From: Bacillus sp. FJAT-27264
GTDB taxonomy: Bacteria; Bacillota; Bacilli; Paenibacillales; Paenibacillaceae
Direction of reading: 5' to 3'
Length of the DNA: 64,000 bases
Assembly: GCF_001682855.1 (NCBI RefSeq)
Contig: NZ_MAQW01000023.1
Location: 236,354-300,353 of the forward strand
The notes under the pieces are model-generated. The model worked only from the letters and a program-made list of their open reading frames with translations, did not search any database and was not told the origin of the DNA. The translations under genes and the position numbers were made by a program. This document shows, piece by piece, positions 16,778 through 25,186 of this stretch; positions within the stretch are counted from its first letter, which is position 1; each line of letters starts with the position of its first letter.

Positions 16778-17548
16778 CTATTCTTCATTCGAATAGATTA
16801 GCGACACTTGATGCTTCTTCAAGAACTCAACCCATTCTTCGGACGGCTTCTGGTCGGTAACAATATAATCGATTTTATCAAAGCTCAGCAGCTTGATGAA
16901 CGCAATGCGGTCAAATTTGGCATGGTCCACGAGAAGGACCACTTTATTGGCTTGCTGCTGCATGAGCACCTTCAGTTCGCTTTCCGCTTCGTTGGAATCG
17001 CTAACTCCGCCCGTCATAGACAACGCCTTGCAGCTGAAAATGGCCACATCCACATTGTATTTCTGAATGGTATGCGAAGCATTCGGACCGACGAAGGAAC
17101 TGGTCTCGGGGCCCAGTGTACCGCCTGTAGAGACCAGCTTCTGCCCGGAATGCTGAAATTCTGACAGCACCACCAGCGAGTTGGTGATGATCGTCAGATT
17201 GCTCTTCACCTCGATGATCCGGCGCAACGCCTCAAAGGCCGTCGAGCTGGTATCCGTCATCAGGCTGTCGCCATCGTTGATGAGATCCAGCACGTTGTCT
17301 GCGATCAGCCGCTTGGCTTCAATGTTGACCTGATGCCGACTGGCATAGGAGGGGTCTTCATTGGTATGGGCGTTCAGGATGGCGCCACCGTAGTTTTTCT
17401 TGGCCAGACCGTCCCGGTCCAGCTTGTCCAGATCGCGGCGAATCGTTTCCTCGGACACCTGAAACTTCTGTGCCAGATCCGCAACATGAACTTTTCTGTT
17501 CCGATACAACTCGGTAATGATCAGGTCTCTCCGTTCAAATGCCTTCAT
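16778..17548 (-). CDS. DeoR-family transcriptional regulator, probable fuc repressor
   Basis: A 256-aa DeoR regulator. The N-terminal winged helix contains the family signature VHVADLAQKFQVSEETIRRDL (about residues 20-40). A sugar-phosphate sensor domain follows with TDTSST, TNSL and STGGTL motifs. I chose the ATG at 17548, preceded by AAGGTGA, over the TTG at 17569. It is transcribed away from the fucose operon across a 267-base gap with an inverted repeat. Its ligand is probably a fucose-pathway phosphate such as fuculose 1-phosphate (inference). Confidence 0.9.
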   Translation of the reverse strand: MKAFERRDLIITELYRNRKVHVADLAQKFQVSEETIRRDLDKLDRDGLAKKNYGGAILNAHTNEDPSYASRHQVNIEAKRLIADNVLDLINDGDSLMTDTSSTAFEALRRIIEVKSNLTIITNSLVVLSEFQHSGQKLVSTGGTLGPETSSFVGPNASHTIQKYNVDVAIFSCKALSMTGGVSDSNEAESELKVLMQQQANKVVLLVDHAKFDRIAFIKLLSFDKIDYIVTDQKPSEEWVEFLKKHQVSLIYSNEE

Positions 17549-17628
17549 CCGTCCACTCACCTTTTTCAATATCTCTATCCCCTAGTTTACTACAAGGATT
17601 ATAAATACAAAAGAATTCTAAAAAAATG

Positions 17629-17695
17629 AAAAACCACAATTAACTAATATAATATCACACAATACCACATTATTGTTCAATTAACTGTGGTTTTT
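17629..17695. promoter_or_regulatory. Inverted repeat, candidate DeoR operator
   Basis: AAAAACCACAATTAA (17629-17643) is the inverse of 17681-17695 at 14 of 15 positions, with 37 AT-rich bases between. It ends four bases before the -35 box of the fuc promoter and lies between the divergent genes. It could also fold in RNA, but no upstream plus-strand gene would need a terminator here. Confidence 0.5.
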
Positions 17696-17698
17696 ATG

Positions 17699-17727
17699 TT
17701 GACTTAAGCGTTTACACCTTTTATGAT
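17699..17727 (+). promoter_or_regulatory. Sigma-A promoter of the fucose operon
   Basis: TTGACT (17699-17704) and TATGAT (17722-17727) are 17 bases apart. Transcription would begin near 17734, some 80 bases before fucI. Confidence 0.75.
17703..17716 (+). promoter_or_regulatory. cre-like CcpA site in the fucose promoter
   Basis: CTTAAGCGTTTACA fits the catabolite-responsive element consensus TGWAANCGNTNWCA except at the first two positions. It lies between the -35 and -10 boxes, where CcpA binding would block polymerase. Confidence 0.5.
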
Positions 17728-17815
17728 GAAGGAGAAATGTTTGTTGGCTGAAGTTGCAATTATATAGAATGCCTTATTTAAACCAAACTTAATGTGATGC
17801 TGAGGAGGAAGTACA

Positions 17816-19582
17816 GTGGCAGCTAAATATCCGAAGATTGGAATTCGTCCGACCATTGATGGCAGAAGACGCGGGGTACGTGAATCGCTGGAAGTACAGA
17901 CCATGGGAATGGCGGAGCGGGTGGCTCAATTTTTACAACAGAACTTGAAATATCCCGACGGCTCGCCTGTGGAGTGTGTTATTGCTGATTCAACAATCGG
18001 TGGGGTGAAGGAAGCAGCGAATGCCCGCGATAAATTTGCCGGAGCCAATGTAGGGGTGTCGATTACTGTGACGCCTTGCTGGTGTTATGGCTCGGAAACA
18101 ATGGATATGGATGCCACCATCCCGCATGCGGTGTGGGGCTTTAATGGTACGGAACGTCCCGGAGCGGTGTATTTGGCAGCGGTTCTGTCTGCTTATGCAC
18201 AGAAAGGAATTCCGGCCTTCGGTATTTACGGCGAAGATGTGCAGGAATCCGACAGTGAACTTATCCCTGATGATGTGCAGAGCAAGCTGCTGCAGTTTGC
18301 AAGATCCGCGCTGGCCGTTGCAATTATGAAAGGCCAATCTTACCTTTCCCTGGGTTCGGTCTCCATGGGGATTGCCGGCTCGATCGTGAATGAACAGTTC
18401 TTCCAGGATTATCTTGGGATGCGTAATGAATATGTGGATATGTCCGAATTTGTGCGCCGCATGGAAGAGGGCATTTATGATAAGAAGGAATTCGAGCGTG
18501 CACTGGCTTGGGTGAAGGAAAATTGCGCTGAGGGTGCAGACAACAACCCGGCACATCTGCAGATCAGCCGTGAGCAGAAGGATAGCCAGTGGGAAACCGT
18601 TGTGAAAATGACGCTGATTGCCCGTGACCTTATGGTCGGAAATCCGGAGCTTGAGGGACTTGGCTTCGCGGAAGAAGCCAATGGACACAACGCGATTGCG
18701 GCTGGATTCCAGGGACAACGGCACTGGACGGATCACTTCCCGAATGGTGACTTTATGGAGACGATTCTGAATTCGTCCTTTGACTGGAACGGCAGACGGG
18801 CACCTTATCTTCTCGCAACAGAGAATGACAGCTTGAATGGCGTAACCATGCTGTTCAACTACTTGCTAACGAATACGGCGCAAATCTTTGCCGATGTCCG
18901 TACGTACTGGAGCCCATCAGCGGTGGAACGCGTAACGGGTCATAAGCTGGAAGGCGAAGCGGCAGGCGGTATCCTGCATCTGATCAATTCTGGTTCGGCC
19001 GCACTGGACGGAACCGGAGAACAGACTATTGACGGTCAGCCGGCAATCAAGCCGTTCTGGGAGATCACGGATGAGGAAGCTAAGCTCAGTCTGGAGAAGA
19101 CAGAATTCCGTCCGGCGTCGCAGGAGTATTTCCGCGGGGGCGGCTTCTCGACCGATTATTTGACCAAGGGCGGCATGCCAGTAACGATGGCACGTCTGAA
19201 TCTGGTGAAGGGTCTTGGCCCAGTTCTCCAGCTTGTTGAGGGTTATACGGTAGATTTGCCAGAGGATGTGCATCATACGCTGGATCAGCGGACAGACCCA
19301 ACTTGGCCGACTACTTGGTTTGCACCTAAACTGACGGACAAGGGTTCGTTCAAATCGGTGTACGATGTTATGAATAACTGGGGAGCCAATCATGGTGCTA
19401 TCAGCTATGGCCATATCGGTGCAGATCTGCTCACACTGGCTTCCATTCTCCGTATTCCGGTCAGCATGCACAACGTAGAGGAAGAACGGATCTTCAGACC
19501 ACGCGTCTGGTCGCTGTTCGGCACAGAGGATCTGGAGAGTGCAGATTACAGAGCCTGCCAGAACTTTGGACCACTCTATTAA
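17816..19582 (+). CDS. fucI: L-fucose isomerase
   Basis: A 588-aa, manganese-dependent isomerase that converts L-fucose to L-fuculose in the cytoplasm; E. coli FucI has 591 aa. The metal ligands fall where expected with a one-residue shift: Glu336 in ATENDSLNG, Asp360 in IFAD and a His in NWGANHG. The start is GTG at 17816 with GAGGAGG at 17802-17808. It is the first gene of a four-gene operon whose promoter carries a cre-like site and a candidate DeoR operator. Confidence 0.97.
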   Translation: MAAKYPKIGIRPTIDGRRRGVRESLEVQTMGMAERVAQFLQQNLKYPDGSPVECVIADSTIGGVKEAANARDKFAGANVGVSITVTPCWCYGSETMDMDATIPHAVWGFNGTERPGAVYLAAVLSAYAQKGIPAFGIYGEDVQESDSELIPDDVQSKLLQFARSALAVAIMKGQSYLSLGSVSMGIAGSIVNEQFFQDYLGMRNEYVDMSEFVRRMEEGIYDKKEFERALAWVKENCAEGADNNPAHLQISREQKDSQWETVVKMTLIARDLMVGNPELEGLGFAEEANGHNAIAAGFQGQRHWTDHFPNGDFMETILNSSFDWNGRRAPYLLATENDSLNGVTMLFNYLLTNTAQIFADVRTYWSPSAVERVTGHKLEGEAAGGILHLINSGSAALDGTGEQTIDGQPAIKPFWEITDEEAKLSLEKTEFRPASQEYFRGGGFSTDYLTKGGMPVTMARLNLVKGLGPVLQLVEGYTVDLPEDVHHTLDQRTDPTWPTTWFAPKLTDKGSFKSVYDVMNNWGANHGAISYGHIGADLLTLASILRIPVSMHNVEEERIFRPRVWSLFGTEDLESADYRACQNFGPLY

Positions 19583-19609
19583 ACTTTGGAGTAGGCAGGG
19601 GGAAGGAAG

Positions 19610-21052
19610 ATGAGCGAGACCCAAAAACTGCTTGCCATAGACCTTGGCGCCAGCTCAGGCCGGGTCATGTTAGGAAGTTATGACGGTTCCACGATTCAGG
19701 TGGAGGAGATTCACCGTTTTGACAATATACCAGTACAGGTTCAAGGGCATTTGCACTGGGATGTGCTGAGACTCTTTCAAGAGATTAAGCAAGGCGTACG
19801 CGAGGCCGCACGGGTGCATGGCAAGTTGCTGTCGCTGAGTGTGGATACGTGGGGCGTGGATTACGGGTTCATTGATCACAGGGGGCAGCTGCTCTATGCG
19901 CCGCACCATTACCGAGATCAGCGGACAGAGCCTCACCGCTCTGGGTTGGAAGAACGGATTCCACCCCGTGAACAGTTCACGTTGACCGGCAATCAGCCGG
20001 CGCTGATTAACACTGTCTATCAGCTTTACGCTGATTTGCAGGAGCATCCATCCCTTGCGGAATCGGTCAAAACAATGCTGTTGACGCCCGACTTGTTTCA
20101 CTATCTATTCTCCGGTGTAGCGGCTGCGGAAAAGTCGATCTGGAGTACTAGCGGGTTAGCTGACGCGGTAACCGGTGAACCTTCGCATGAAGTCTTTAAG
20201 CGTCTGGGCCTGCCCATCTCGCTGATTCCTGAACTTGTCGCCGCCTCTGGAACGGTGCTGGGTGAGGTGACACCTGCTATTCAGGAAGAGCTGGGACTGG
20301 GCGCGATGAAGGTGATAGCTGGCGCTTCCCATGATACAGCTTCGGCTGTAGCTTCTATTCCTTATGTCGATAAGGAAGGTGCTGCGTTCATCAGCTGTGG
20401 CACTTGGTCCTTAGTGGGTAGAGAGAGTGAAGGGCCTGTGATCACAGACGAGAGCTATGCATATGGCTTCACTAATGAGGGCTGTTATGGCGGTACGAAC
20501 CGGGTGTTGAAAAACATCACTGGATTGTGGATTCTGCAAGAATCTCAGCGTCACTGGGCCGCATCGGGTCAACGTATCGGTCATGCCGAGCTGGCTGAGC
20601 TGGCTGTAGCCGCTGGTCCGGCCGTCGCGATCATCGATCCCGACGATCCGTTGTTCGCGACCCCTGGCGATATGCCGCAGCGGATCGCTGAATACTGCCG
20701 GAGAACAGGGCAGCCGGAGCCGCGTACCCCTGGGGAGACGGCCCGCGTTATTGTGGAGAGTCTCGCCCATGCTTACAGCGTCGCAATAGATGAGCTGGAG
20801 GAAATCACTGGTGAACCGGTACGTGTCATTCATATGGTCGGCGGGGGAATTCAGAACCGGCTTCTCTGTCAGCTCACGGCTGACCGGACCGGACGGGAAG
20901 TTGTGGCCGGGCCCGTAGAGGCCAGTGCGATCGGAAATATAGTGACCCAGCTGCTAGCATTAGGCTTGGTAGAACGAGCTGCGGTGAGCGAACTCATTGC
21001 CCATTCCAGTTCGTTAATCACCTACCAGCCGAGCCATCGTAAGAATCCTTAA
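19610..21052 (+). CDS. FGGY sugar kinase, probable L-fuculokinase (rhamnulokinase-like)
   Basis: A 480-aa FGGY-family kinase, 27 bases after fucI. The N-terminal phosphate loop AIDLGASSGRVML, VDTWGVDYGFID, PHHYRDQRTE, GASHDTASAVA and the C-terminal MVGGGIQNRLLCQLTADRTG are typical of the rhamnulokinase branch rather than E. coli FucK. By operon context it should phosphorylate L-fuculose at O1 to feed the aldolase. It may also accept L-rhamnulose, which differs mainly in stereochemistry. GGGGGAAGG precedes the ATG. Confidence 0.87.
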   Translation: MSETQKLLAIDLGASSGRVMLGSYDGSTIQVEEIHRFDNIPVQVQGHLHWDVLRLFQEIKQGVREAARVHGKLLSLSVDTWGVDYGFIDHRGQLLYAPHHYRDQRTEPHRSGLEERIPPREQFTLTGNQPALINTVYQLYADLQEHPSLAESVKTMLLTPDLFHYLFSGVAAAEKSIWSTSGLADAVTGEPSHEVFKRLGLPISLIPELVAASGTVLGEVTPAIQEELGLGAMKVIAGASHDTASAVASIPYVDKEGAAFISCGTWSLVGRESEGPVITDESYAYGFTNEGCYGGTNRVLKNITGLWILQESQRHWAASGQRIGHAELAELAVAAGPAVAIIDPDDPLFATPGDMPQRIAEYCRRTGQPEPRTPGETARVIVESLAHAYSVAIDELEEITGEPVRVIHMVGGGIQNRLLCQLTADRTGREVVAGPVEASAIGNIVTQLLALGLVERAAVSELIAHSSSLITYQPSHRKNP

Positions 21053-21141
21053 CTCTCGTAGCATCTGCCGCTAAGTAGAGGTCAAGCAATGACTTTGGTG
21101 TTGAATAGATATATCACATGGATAAGAGGAGAGGTTATCGT

Positions 21142-21792
21142 ATGGAGAATCATGAACAGCAGTTGCGTCGCCTGATTTGTGAGATTGGGAAGAACCTGTT
21201 TAACAAGGATTTTGTAGCGGCTAATGATGGCAATATCTCGGCCCGCCTGTCGGCCACCGAAGTACTGGCATCTCCAACCGGTGTCAGCAAAGGCTATCTG
21301 GAGCCTCACATGCTGGTCAAAGTGAATCTGCAAGGGGATATTCTGGAGGCAGCCGAAGGCTACCGTCCTTCTACGGAAGTAAAGATGCACCTGAAGATTT
21401 ACAATGAGCTGCCGGAGATGAACGGAGTTGTGCATGCTCACCCGCCATATTCCACTGCTTTTGCCATCAAGGGGGAAGCGCTGGATAAGATGCTGATGCC
21501 GGAATCCGTCATTGCGATGGGAGACATTCCGCTTGCCAAGTATGGTACGCCTTCCACCAATGAAATTCCAGACTCCTTAGAGCCTTTCCTGGGCAAGAAA
21601 ACAGCTGTGTTGCTGGAGAGCCATGGTGCGCTGACTTGGGGCAAGGATGTCATGAGCGCGTACATGAACATGGAGCGGTTGGAGTTCACTGCCAAGCTGA
21701 CCTATCTGGCCCGTATGCTTGATGGAGAGCGGGAATTGCCACAGCATCGTATTGAAGAATTGGTCGCATTGCGGTCGTTCTACGGCATGTAG
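21142..21792 (+). CDS. fucA: L-fuculose-1-phosphate aldolase
   Basis: A 216-aa class II aldolase (E. coli FucA has 215) that splits L-fuculose 1-phosphate into dihydroxyacetone phosphate and L-lactaldehyde. Zinc ligands His98 and His100 in VHAHPP and His161 in ESHGALTWG are present, with the catalytic Glu79 in STEVKMHL. Phosphate-binding segments are DGNISAR and SPTGVSKG. The ATG at 21142 follows AGAGGAGAGG; an ATG at 21118 lies before that site and is less likely. Confidence 0.95.
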   Translation: MENHEQQLRRLICEIGKNLFNKDFVAANDGNISARLSATEVLASPTGVSKGYLEPHMLVKVNLQGDILEAAEGYRPSTEVKMHLKIYNELPEMNGVVHAHPPYSTAFAIKGEALDKMLMPESVIAMGDIPLAKYGTPSTNEIPDSLEPFLGKKTAVLLESHGALTWGKDVMSAYMNMERLEFTAKLTYLARMLDGERELPQHRIEELVALRSFYGM

Positions 21793-21811
21793 TCTCGGAG
21801 GAGGAATTCTG

Positions 21812-22240
21812 ATGTTAAAAAAGATTCCCAAGCTGCTGTCTCCTGAGCTGGTCGCTGTGCTAATGGAAATGGGCCATGGCGATGAAATCGTGCTGGCGGA
21901 TGCCAACTTTCCGGGCCATTCCCATCATTCTAGAGTCATCCGGTATGATGGGATCGGTATTCCAGAACTGCTGAATGCGATTCTGGAGCTGTTCCCGCTG
22001 GACCATTATGCCGAGCATCAGGCAGCATTCATGTCTGTGGTACCTGGTGACCCTACGGTCCCGGTGATCTGGTCCACCTACAAGGAGATTATAATAGGGC
22101 ATGACCCGGAGGCGGTGATCGGGTACGAGGAGCGTTTTGATTTTTATACCCGCTCGAAGCAGAGCTACGCCGTTGTAGTCACTGGGGAAGAAGCGCTGTA
22201 TGGCAATGTGATTTTGAAAAAAGGGGTTATCCGCTCCTAA
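21812..22240 (+). CDS. fucU: L-fucose mutarotase
   Basis: A 142-aa RbsD/FucU protein (E. coli FucU has 140) that interconverts the alpha and beta anomers of L-fucose, so that sugar released by alpha-fucosidases can enter FucI. MGHGDEIVLADANFPG near the N-terminus, with His22, and a C-terminal YGNVILKKGV are diagnostic. GGAGGAGG at 21797-21804 lies seven bases before the ATG. It is the last gene of the fuc operon. No lactaldehyde reductase or dehydrogenase follows. Confidence 0.95.
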   Translation: MLKKIPKLLSPELVAVLMEMGHGDEIVLADANFPGHSHHSRVIRYDGIGIPELLNAILELFPLDHYAEHQAAFMSVVPGDPTVPVIWSTYKEIIIGHDPEAVIGYEERFDFYTRSKQSYAVVVTGEEALYGNVILKKGVIRS

Positions 22241-22267
22241 GCTAAGGACTACAGGATAACGTATAGA

Positions 22268-22341
22268 AGAAACCGTTCCTTGCAGGAGAGACTGGCGCAC
22301 AATGCTGCAGCTTGCCTACCGATAGGTACGGTTTCTTTTTT
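22268..22341 (+). terminator. Terminator of the fucose operon
   Basis: AGAAACCGT (22268-22276) pairs with ACGGTTTCT (22328-22336) and is followed by six T. The long loop holds smaller stems such as CCTA/TAGG. Confidence 0.7.
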
Positions 22342-22690
22342 ATGAACAGAGAGGGTTTGCCGCCTATATTAATCGTATTTAAGGCTATTTTATATAACCG
22401 TTCTTCTGGCTTTTTTGAACTTGATTATCATCGTAAAGTTCATTTCAGAACGCTTCTGTTCTTCCATTTATGGTAAAATAGTGATGTGATTCAAGGGAAT
22501 AAATACGACCTCTGGAATACAGAGTCCTTTGTTGATACACTCCGATCAGAAGCGAAGAATGCCAGTACTGCGCGTCTTCATCCCCCCGCTCCTTTCAAAA
22601 TAGGCAATCCTTGACGAAAAGTTTCTCTTTTTCTCCACAGCCGATTCTTTATACTGACCGTATACCAAGAACTCGGAAGAGGTGAGAGGA
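22342..22690. other. Intergenic stretch without a recognised gene
   Basis: About 350 bases lie between the fuc terminator and the next gene. I see no open frame with a ribosome binding site, no RNA gene and no strong repeat. TTGACG at 22611 and TATACT at 22650 are each promoter-like but are 33 bases apart, so they do not pair. Confidence 0.6.
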
Positions 22691-23623
22691 TTGTCAACGA
22701 TCCCCAAGCTGGACAACTATCTTCGTTACACGATTGCCGCTGCTTTTTTTCCGTTAACATGTACGCAGGCATTGTGGACGCAATATGATAGATTTCGATA
22801 TAAGCCTGCAGGAAAGCGCATCGGCATCGGCTCCCGCGAGCTTCATGCGCATGTCACCGGAAGCGGCAGAACGACGATTGTCTTGGAAGCCGGGATGGGC
22901 GGAAATCTGCTGGATTGGTCATTGGTGCAGCCGGAACTGTCTCGAGATGCTACGGTTGTAGCCTATGATCGCGCGGGACTAGGCTGGAGCAAGGGCTCGG
23001 GCAAGTCTGCAACCTGCAAACAGTATGTTGAAGATCTCCGCAGCCTGCTGTCTGCCTTGGAGCTGCAACCCCCGTACGTGCTGGTAGGACATTCCTTCGG
23101 CGGAATGGTGATGAGGCTGTTCGCAGCAGAGTACCCGGATGAAGTGAAGGGCTTGATTCTGGTGGATGCCGTCCATGAGGGACGTTATCTTGTATCGGAC
23201 ATGTCGGAGCAGGGAAGACGCCACAAGGATAGCCTGAATCAATTGAGACTAGGCTATCTACTGTCTCCGGCTGCGATTCCCAGGCTGACTGGCCGTCATA
23301 TCGGTTCAAAGCGCCTACCATCTCCTATGCTAGAGCAGGTTAAGGCCGCCGGATATAGAAGCAGTGCGTACAAGACACTCTATGCTGAACTGCTGGATGC
23401 ACATGAAAGTGCCTTGCAGTTGGCTACGGCCGAGCGTCTGCGTGAGGATTTGCCGATCGTTGTGCTAAGTGCCGGCCAGCAGGATAAAGAGTGGCATAGG
23501 GAGCAGCTTCGGCTGGCAGAGCTCACATCCTGTACCCAGCATATTGTAGTAAGGGATAGCTGGCACTCTATTCAGATTTACCGGCCGGATGTCGTTATTG
23601 ACGCCATACGGAGCTTATTATAG
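22691..23623 (+). CDS. Alpha/beta hydrolase
   Basis: A 310-aa alpha/beta-hydrolase. A hydrophobic stretch near residues 12-27 may anchor it in the membrane. The nucleophile elbow is GHSFGG, the acid is probably in the DLPIVVLSAG region and the His is in RDSWHSIQ near the C-terminus. EAGMGGNLLDW holds the oxyanion region. TTG 22691 is preferred because GAGGTG at 22679-22684 sits just upstream; GTG 22682 would start inside that site. The substrate is unknown and nothing links it to the fuc operon. Confidence 0.85.
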   Translation: MSTIPKLDNYLRYTIAAAFFPLTCTQALWTQYDRFRYKPAGKRIGIGSRELHAHVTGSGRTTIVLEAGMGGNLLDWSLVQPELSRDATVVAYDRAGLGWSKGSGKSATCKQYVEDLRSLLSALELQPPYVLVGHSFGGMVMRLFAAEYPDEVKGLILVDAVHEGRYLVSDMSEQGRRHKDSLNQLRLGYLLSPAAIPRLTGRHIGSKRLPSPMLEQVKAAGYRSSAYKTLYAELLDAHESALQLATAERLREDLPIVVLSAGQQDKEWHREQLRLAELTSCTQHIVVRDSWHSIQIYRPDVVIDAIRSLL

Positions 23624-23625
23624 TT

Positions 23626-23865
23626 CTGGATCTTCCACTGCGCTGCCGTACTACGCAGCAGGTTCTTCAATACAGAGAAGCGCTCGGCGTGCAGGGGGTT
23701 GAGCTGGCGGATGCGCAGTTTACCTCTTTATTCTCGATTGCATCGAGATATCTTGGGTTACGTTTTATGAGCTGGAATCTAGGGGCTTGGATGGATAATG
23801 CTCCGGCAAAAGCAGATTTGATTCGATATTTGAACATGGTGGCGAATGCGCCTCTACACACTTAA
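23626..23865 (+). pseudogene. C-terminal remnant of a lost gene
   Basis: An open frame of about 80 codons runs from the preceding stop to TAA at 23863-23865 with no start codon or ribosome binding site. It includes VQGVELADAQFTSLFS, ASRYLGLRFMSWNLGAW and KADLIRYLNMVANAP, which read like real protein, not random sequence. It is probably the tail of a protein whose 5' part has been deleted. I do not recognise the family with any confidence. Confidence 0.4.
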
Positions 23866-23951
23866 AGGAGTGAGGGTGCTTTTCATCCTTATGTAGAAAG
23901 CGTTTCTTATTGGATAAGTTAAATCTTGAAAGTTAAGGGGCAGGTGCGGTT

Positions 23952-24566
23952 ATGGGAGTGTACTTTCTCCGCCATGGAGCGGATGAAGAAGGATACCGCG
24001 GAGGATGGAGCATGCGGGGGCTTTCAAGCCTAGGGTTGGAACAGTCTGAACAGTTAGGGAATTTCCTTTTATCCAATACAACATCCTTCAACATCCGGCA
24101 GATCATCAGCAGTGACTTGGCCAGAGCTTTAGAAACTGTGGAGCGGATTGCGGATAAGCTGGCGCTGGATATTGAAGAGAGTATTGTCTGGAGAGAAACC
24201 AATAATGGTGTGCTGGCAGGGATGCGCAATGAAGCCGCTGAAAAATTATACCCTGGGCTATATTTCTCAAGTTTGCAATGGGATCAAAGGTATCCAGGTG
24301 GTGAGAGCCCTAAGGAGAACTTTGCTCGCATCGAGGATGCTTTTCAGCAGTTATGTGCAACATCTATCGCCCAAAGCAGCACTGAAAATGTTTTAGTTGT
24401 AACGCACGGGGGCGTGATTAATATTATCTATCATATTTTAAAGGGTCTGGAATGGAGCAATACAAACAAGTTCTTCCCGGCAGACAATACTAGTATTCAC
24501 AAAATAGAGTTTCGCGGGGGCAGATGGGATTTAACGCAGGAGAACATAGTGGAGCATCTTAACTAG
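23952..24566 (+). CDS. Histidine phosphatase family protein
   Basis: A 204-aa phosphoglycerate-mutase-like phosphatase. The catalytic RHG motif is in YFLRHGADE (His8), SSDLARALET gives the second phosphate-binding Arg, an acidic residue follows in VWRETNNGVLAG and the second catalytic His is in VVTHGGVINI. The substrate cannot be told. AGGTG at 23942-23946 precedes the ATG. It stands alone between a gene remnant and a small DUF4440-like gene. Confidence 0.88.
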   Translation: MGVYFLRHGADEEGYRGGWSMRGLSSLGLEQSEQLGNFLLSNTTSFNIRQIISSDLARALETVERIADKLALDIEESIVWRETNNGVLAGMRNEAAEKLYPGLYFSSLQWDQRYPGGESPKENFARIEDAFQQLCATSIAQSSTENVLVVTHGGVINIIYHILKGLEWSNTNKFFPADNTSIHKIEFRGGRWDLTQENIVEHLN

Positions 24567-24603
24567 TAGTACATATATCAGATGATAAAATAGGTGATGA
24601 ACA

Positions 24604-24960
24604 TTGGATACGATGGCTACATTAAAAGCGCATCTGCTTGAACTGGAAGAAAGGTTGCTGCAACCAGCGGTTCGTACATCGGTCGAAGAAGTCTCAACAT
24701 TGCTGGGTGATGATTTTTTCGAATTTGGCAGCTCAGGAAACGTGTGGTATAGGCAAGAGGGTCTCCACGACGAGGGGATTGGTATAGTAAATATGACTTT
24801 GAGCCATTTTGAGATTCATCCATTGTCCAAGGATACGACGTTAACAACGTACAGGATATTTAATGAGGACAAGCAGCAGTATTCTCTACGCAGTTCCATC
24901 TGGAAATACAGAGATGGCAGATGGCAGATGTTCTTCCATCAAGGGACCCCAATTCCTTAA
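24604..24960 (+). CDS. DUF4440-like (SnoaL/NTF2-fold) protein
   Basis: A 118-aa single-domain protein of the NTF2-like fold. An N-terminal helix (TLKAHLLELEERLLQPAVR), LLGDDFFEFGSSG and a C-terminal WKYRDGRWQMFFHQGTP fit the DUF4440 pattern. The start is TTG with AGGTGAT upstream. Function is unknown. It is followed by a terminator at 25007. Confidence 0.75.
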   Translation: MDTMATLKAHLLELEERLLQPAVRTSVEEVSTLLGDDFFEFGSSGNVWYRQEGLHDEGIGIVNMTLSHFEIHPLSKDTTLTTYRIFNEDKQQYSLRSSIWKYRDGRWQMFFHQGTPIP

Positions 24961-25006
24961 ATATATTATGCGCAGCAAGTCTATAAATTGTATTAGCAGC
25001 TAAGCG

Positions 25007-25047
25007 AGTCGCGTGAACCTTCTTTCTGAAGGTTTGGGCGGCTTTTT
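25007..25047 (+). terminator. Rho-independent terminator
   Basis: AGTCGC pairs with GCGGCT and an inner AACCTTC pairs with GAAGGTT around a TTTCT loop. A T run follows at 25043-25047. Confidence 0.75.
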
Positions 25048-25131
25048 GGTATGTCCATGACTTCTACGCGAAATGACCTTACCTGAAAATTAGTAACTCT
25101 ACCTTGAATGAGGTGCCTAGTTTCAAAAAAA

Positions 25132-25144
25132 TGAACCGTTTACA
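25132..25144 (-). promoter_or_regulatory. Weak cre-like site before importer 1
   Basis: On the minus strand the site reads TGTAAACGGTTCA, matching the first ten positions of the cre consensus but one base short at the end. It lies about 40 bases before the first importer gene. Confidence 0.3.
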
Positions 25145-25186
25145 ATTAATAACGTAAAGAGGTTTTTTTGGAGGTGCATAAGTGAT

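Noticed and set aside
22611..22655. TTGACG and TATACT as a promoter for the alpha/beta hydrolase
   Set aside because: The two boxes are 33 bases apart, too far for one sigma-A promoter.
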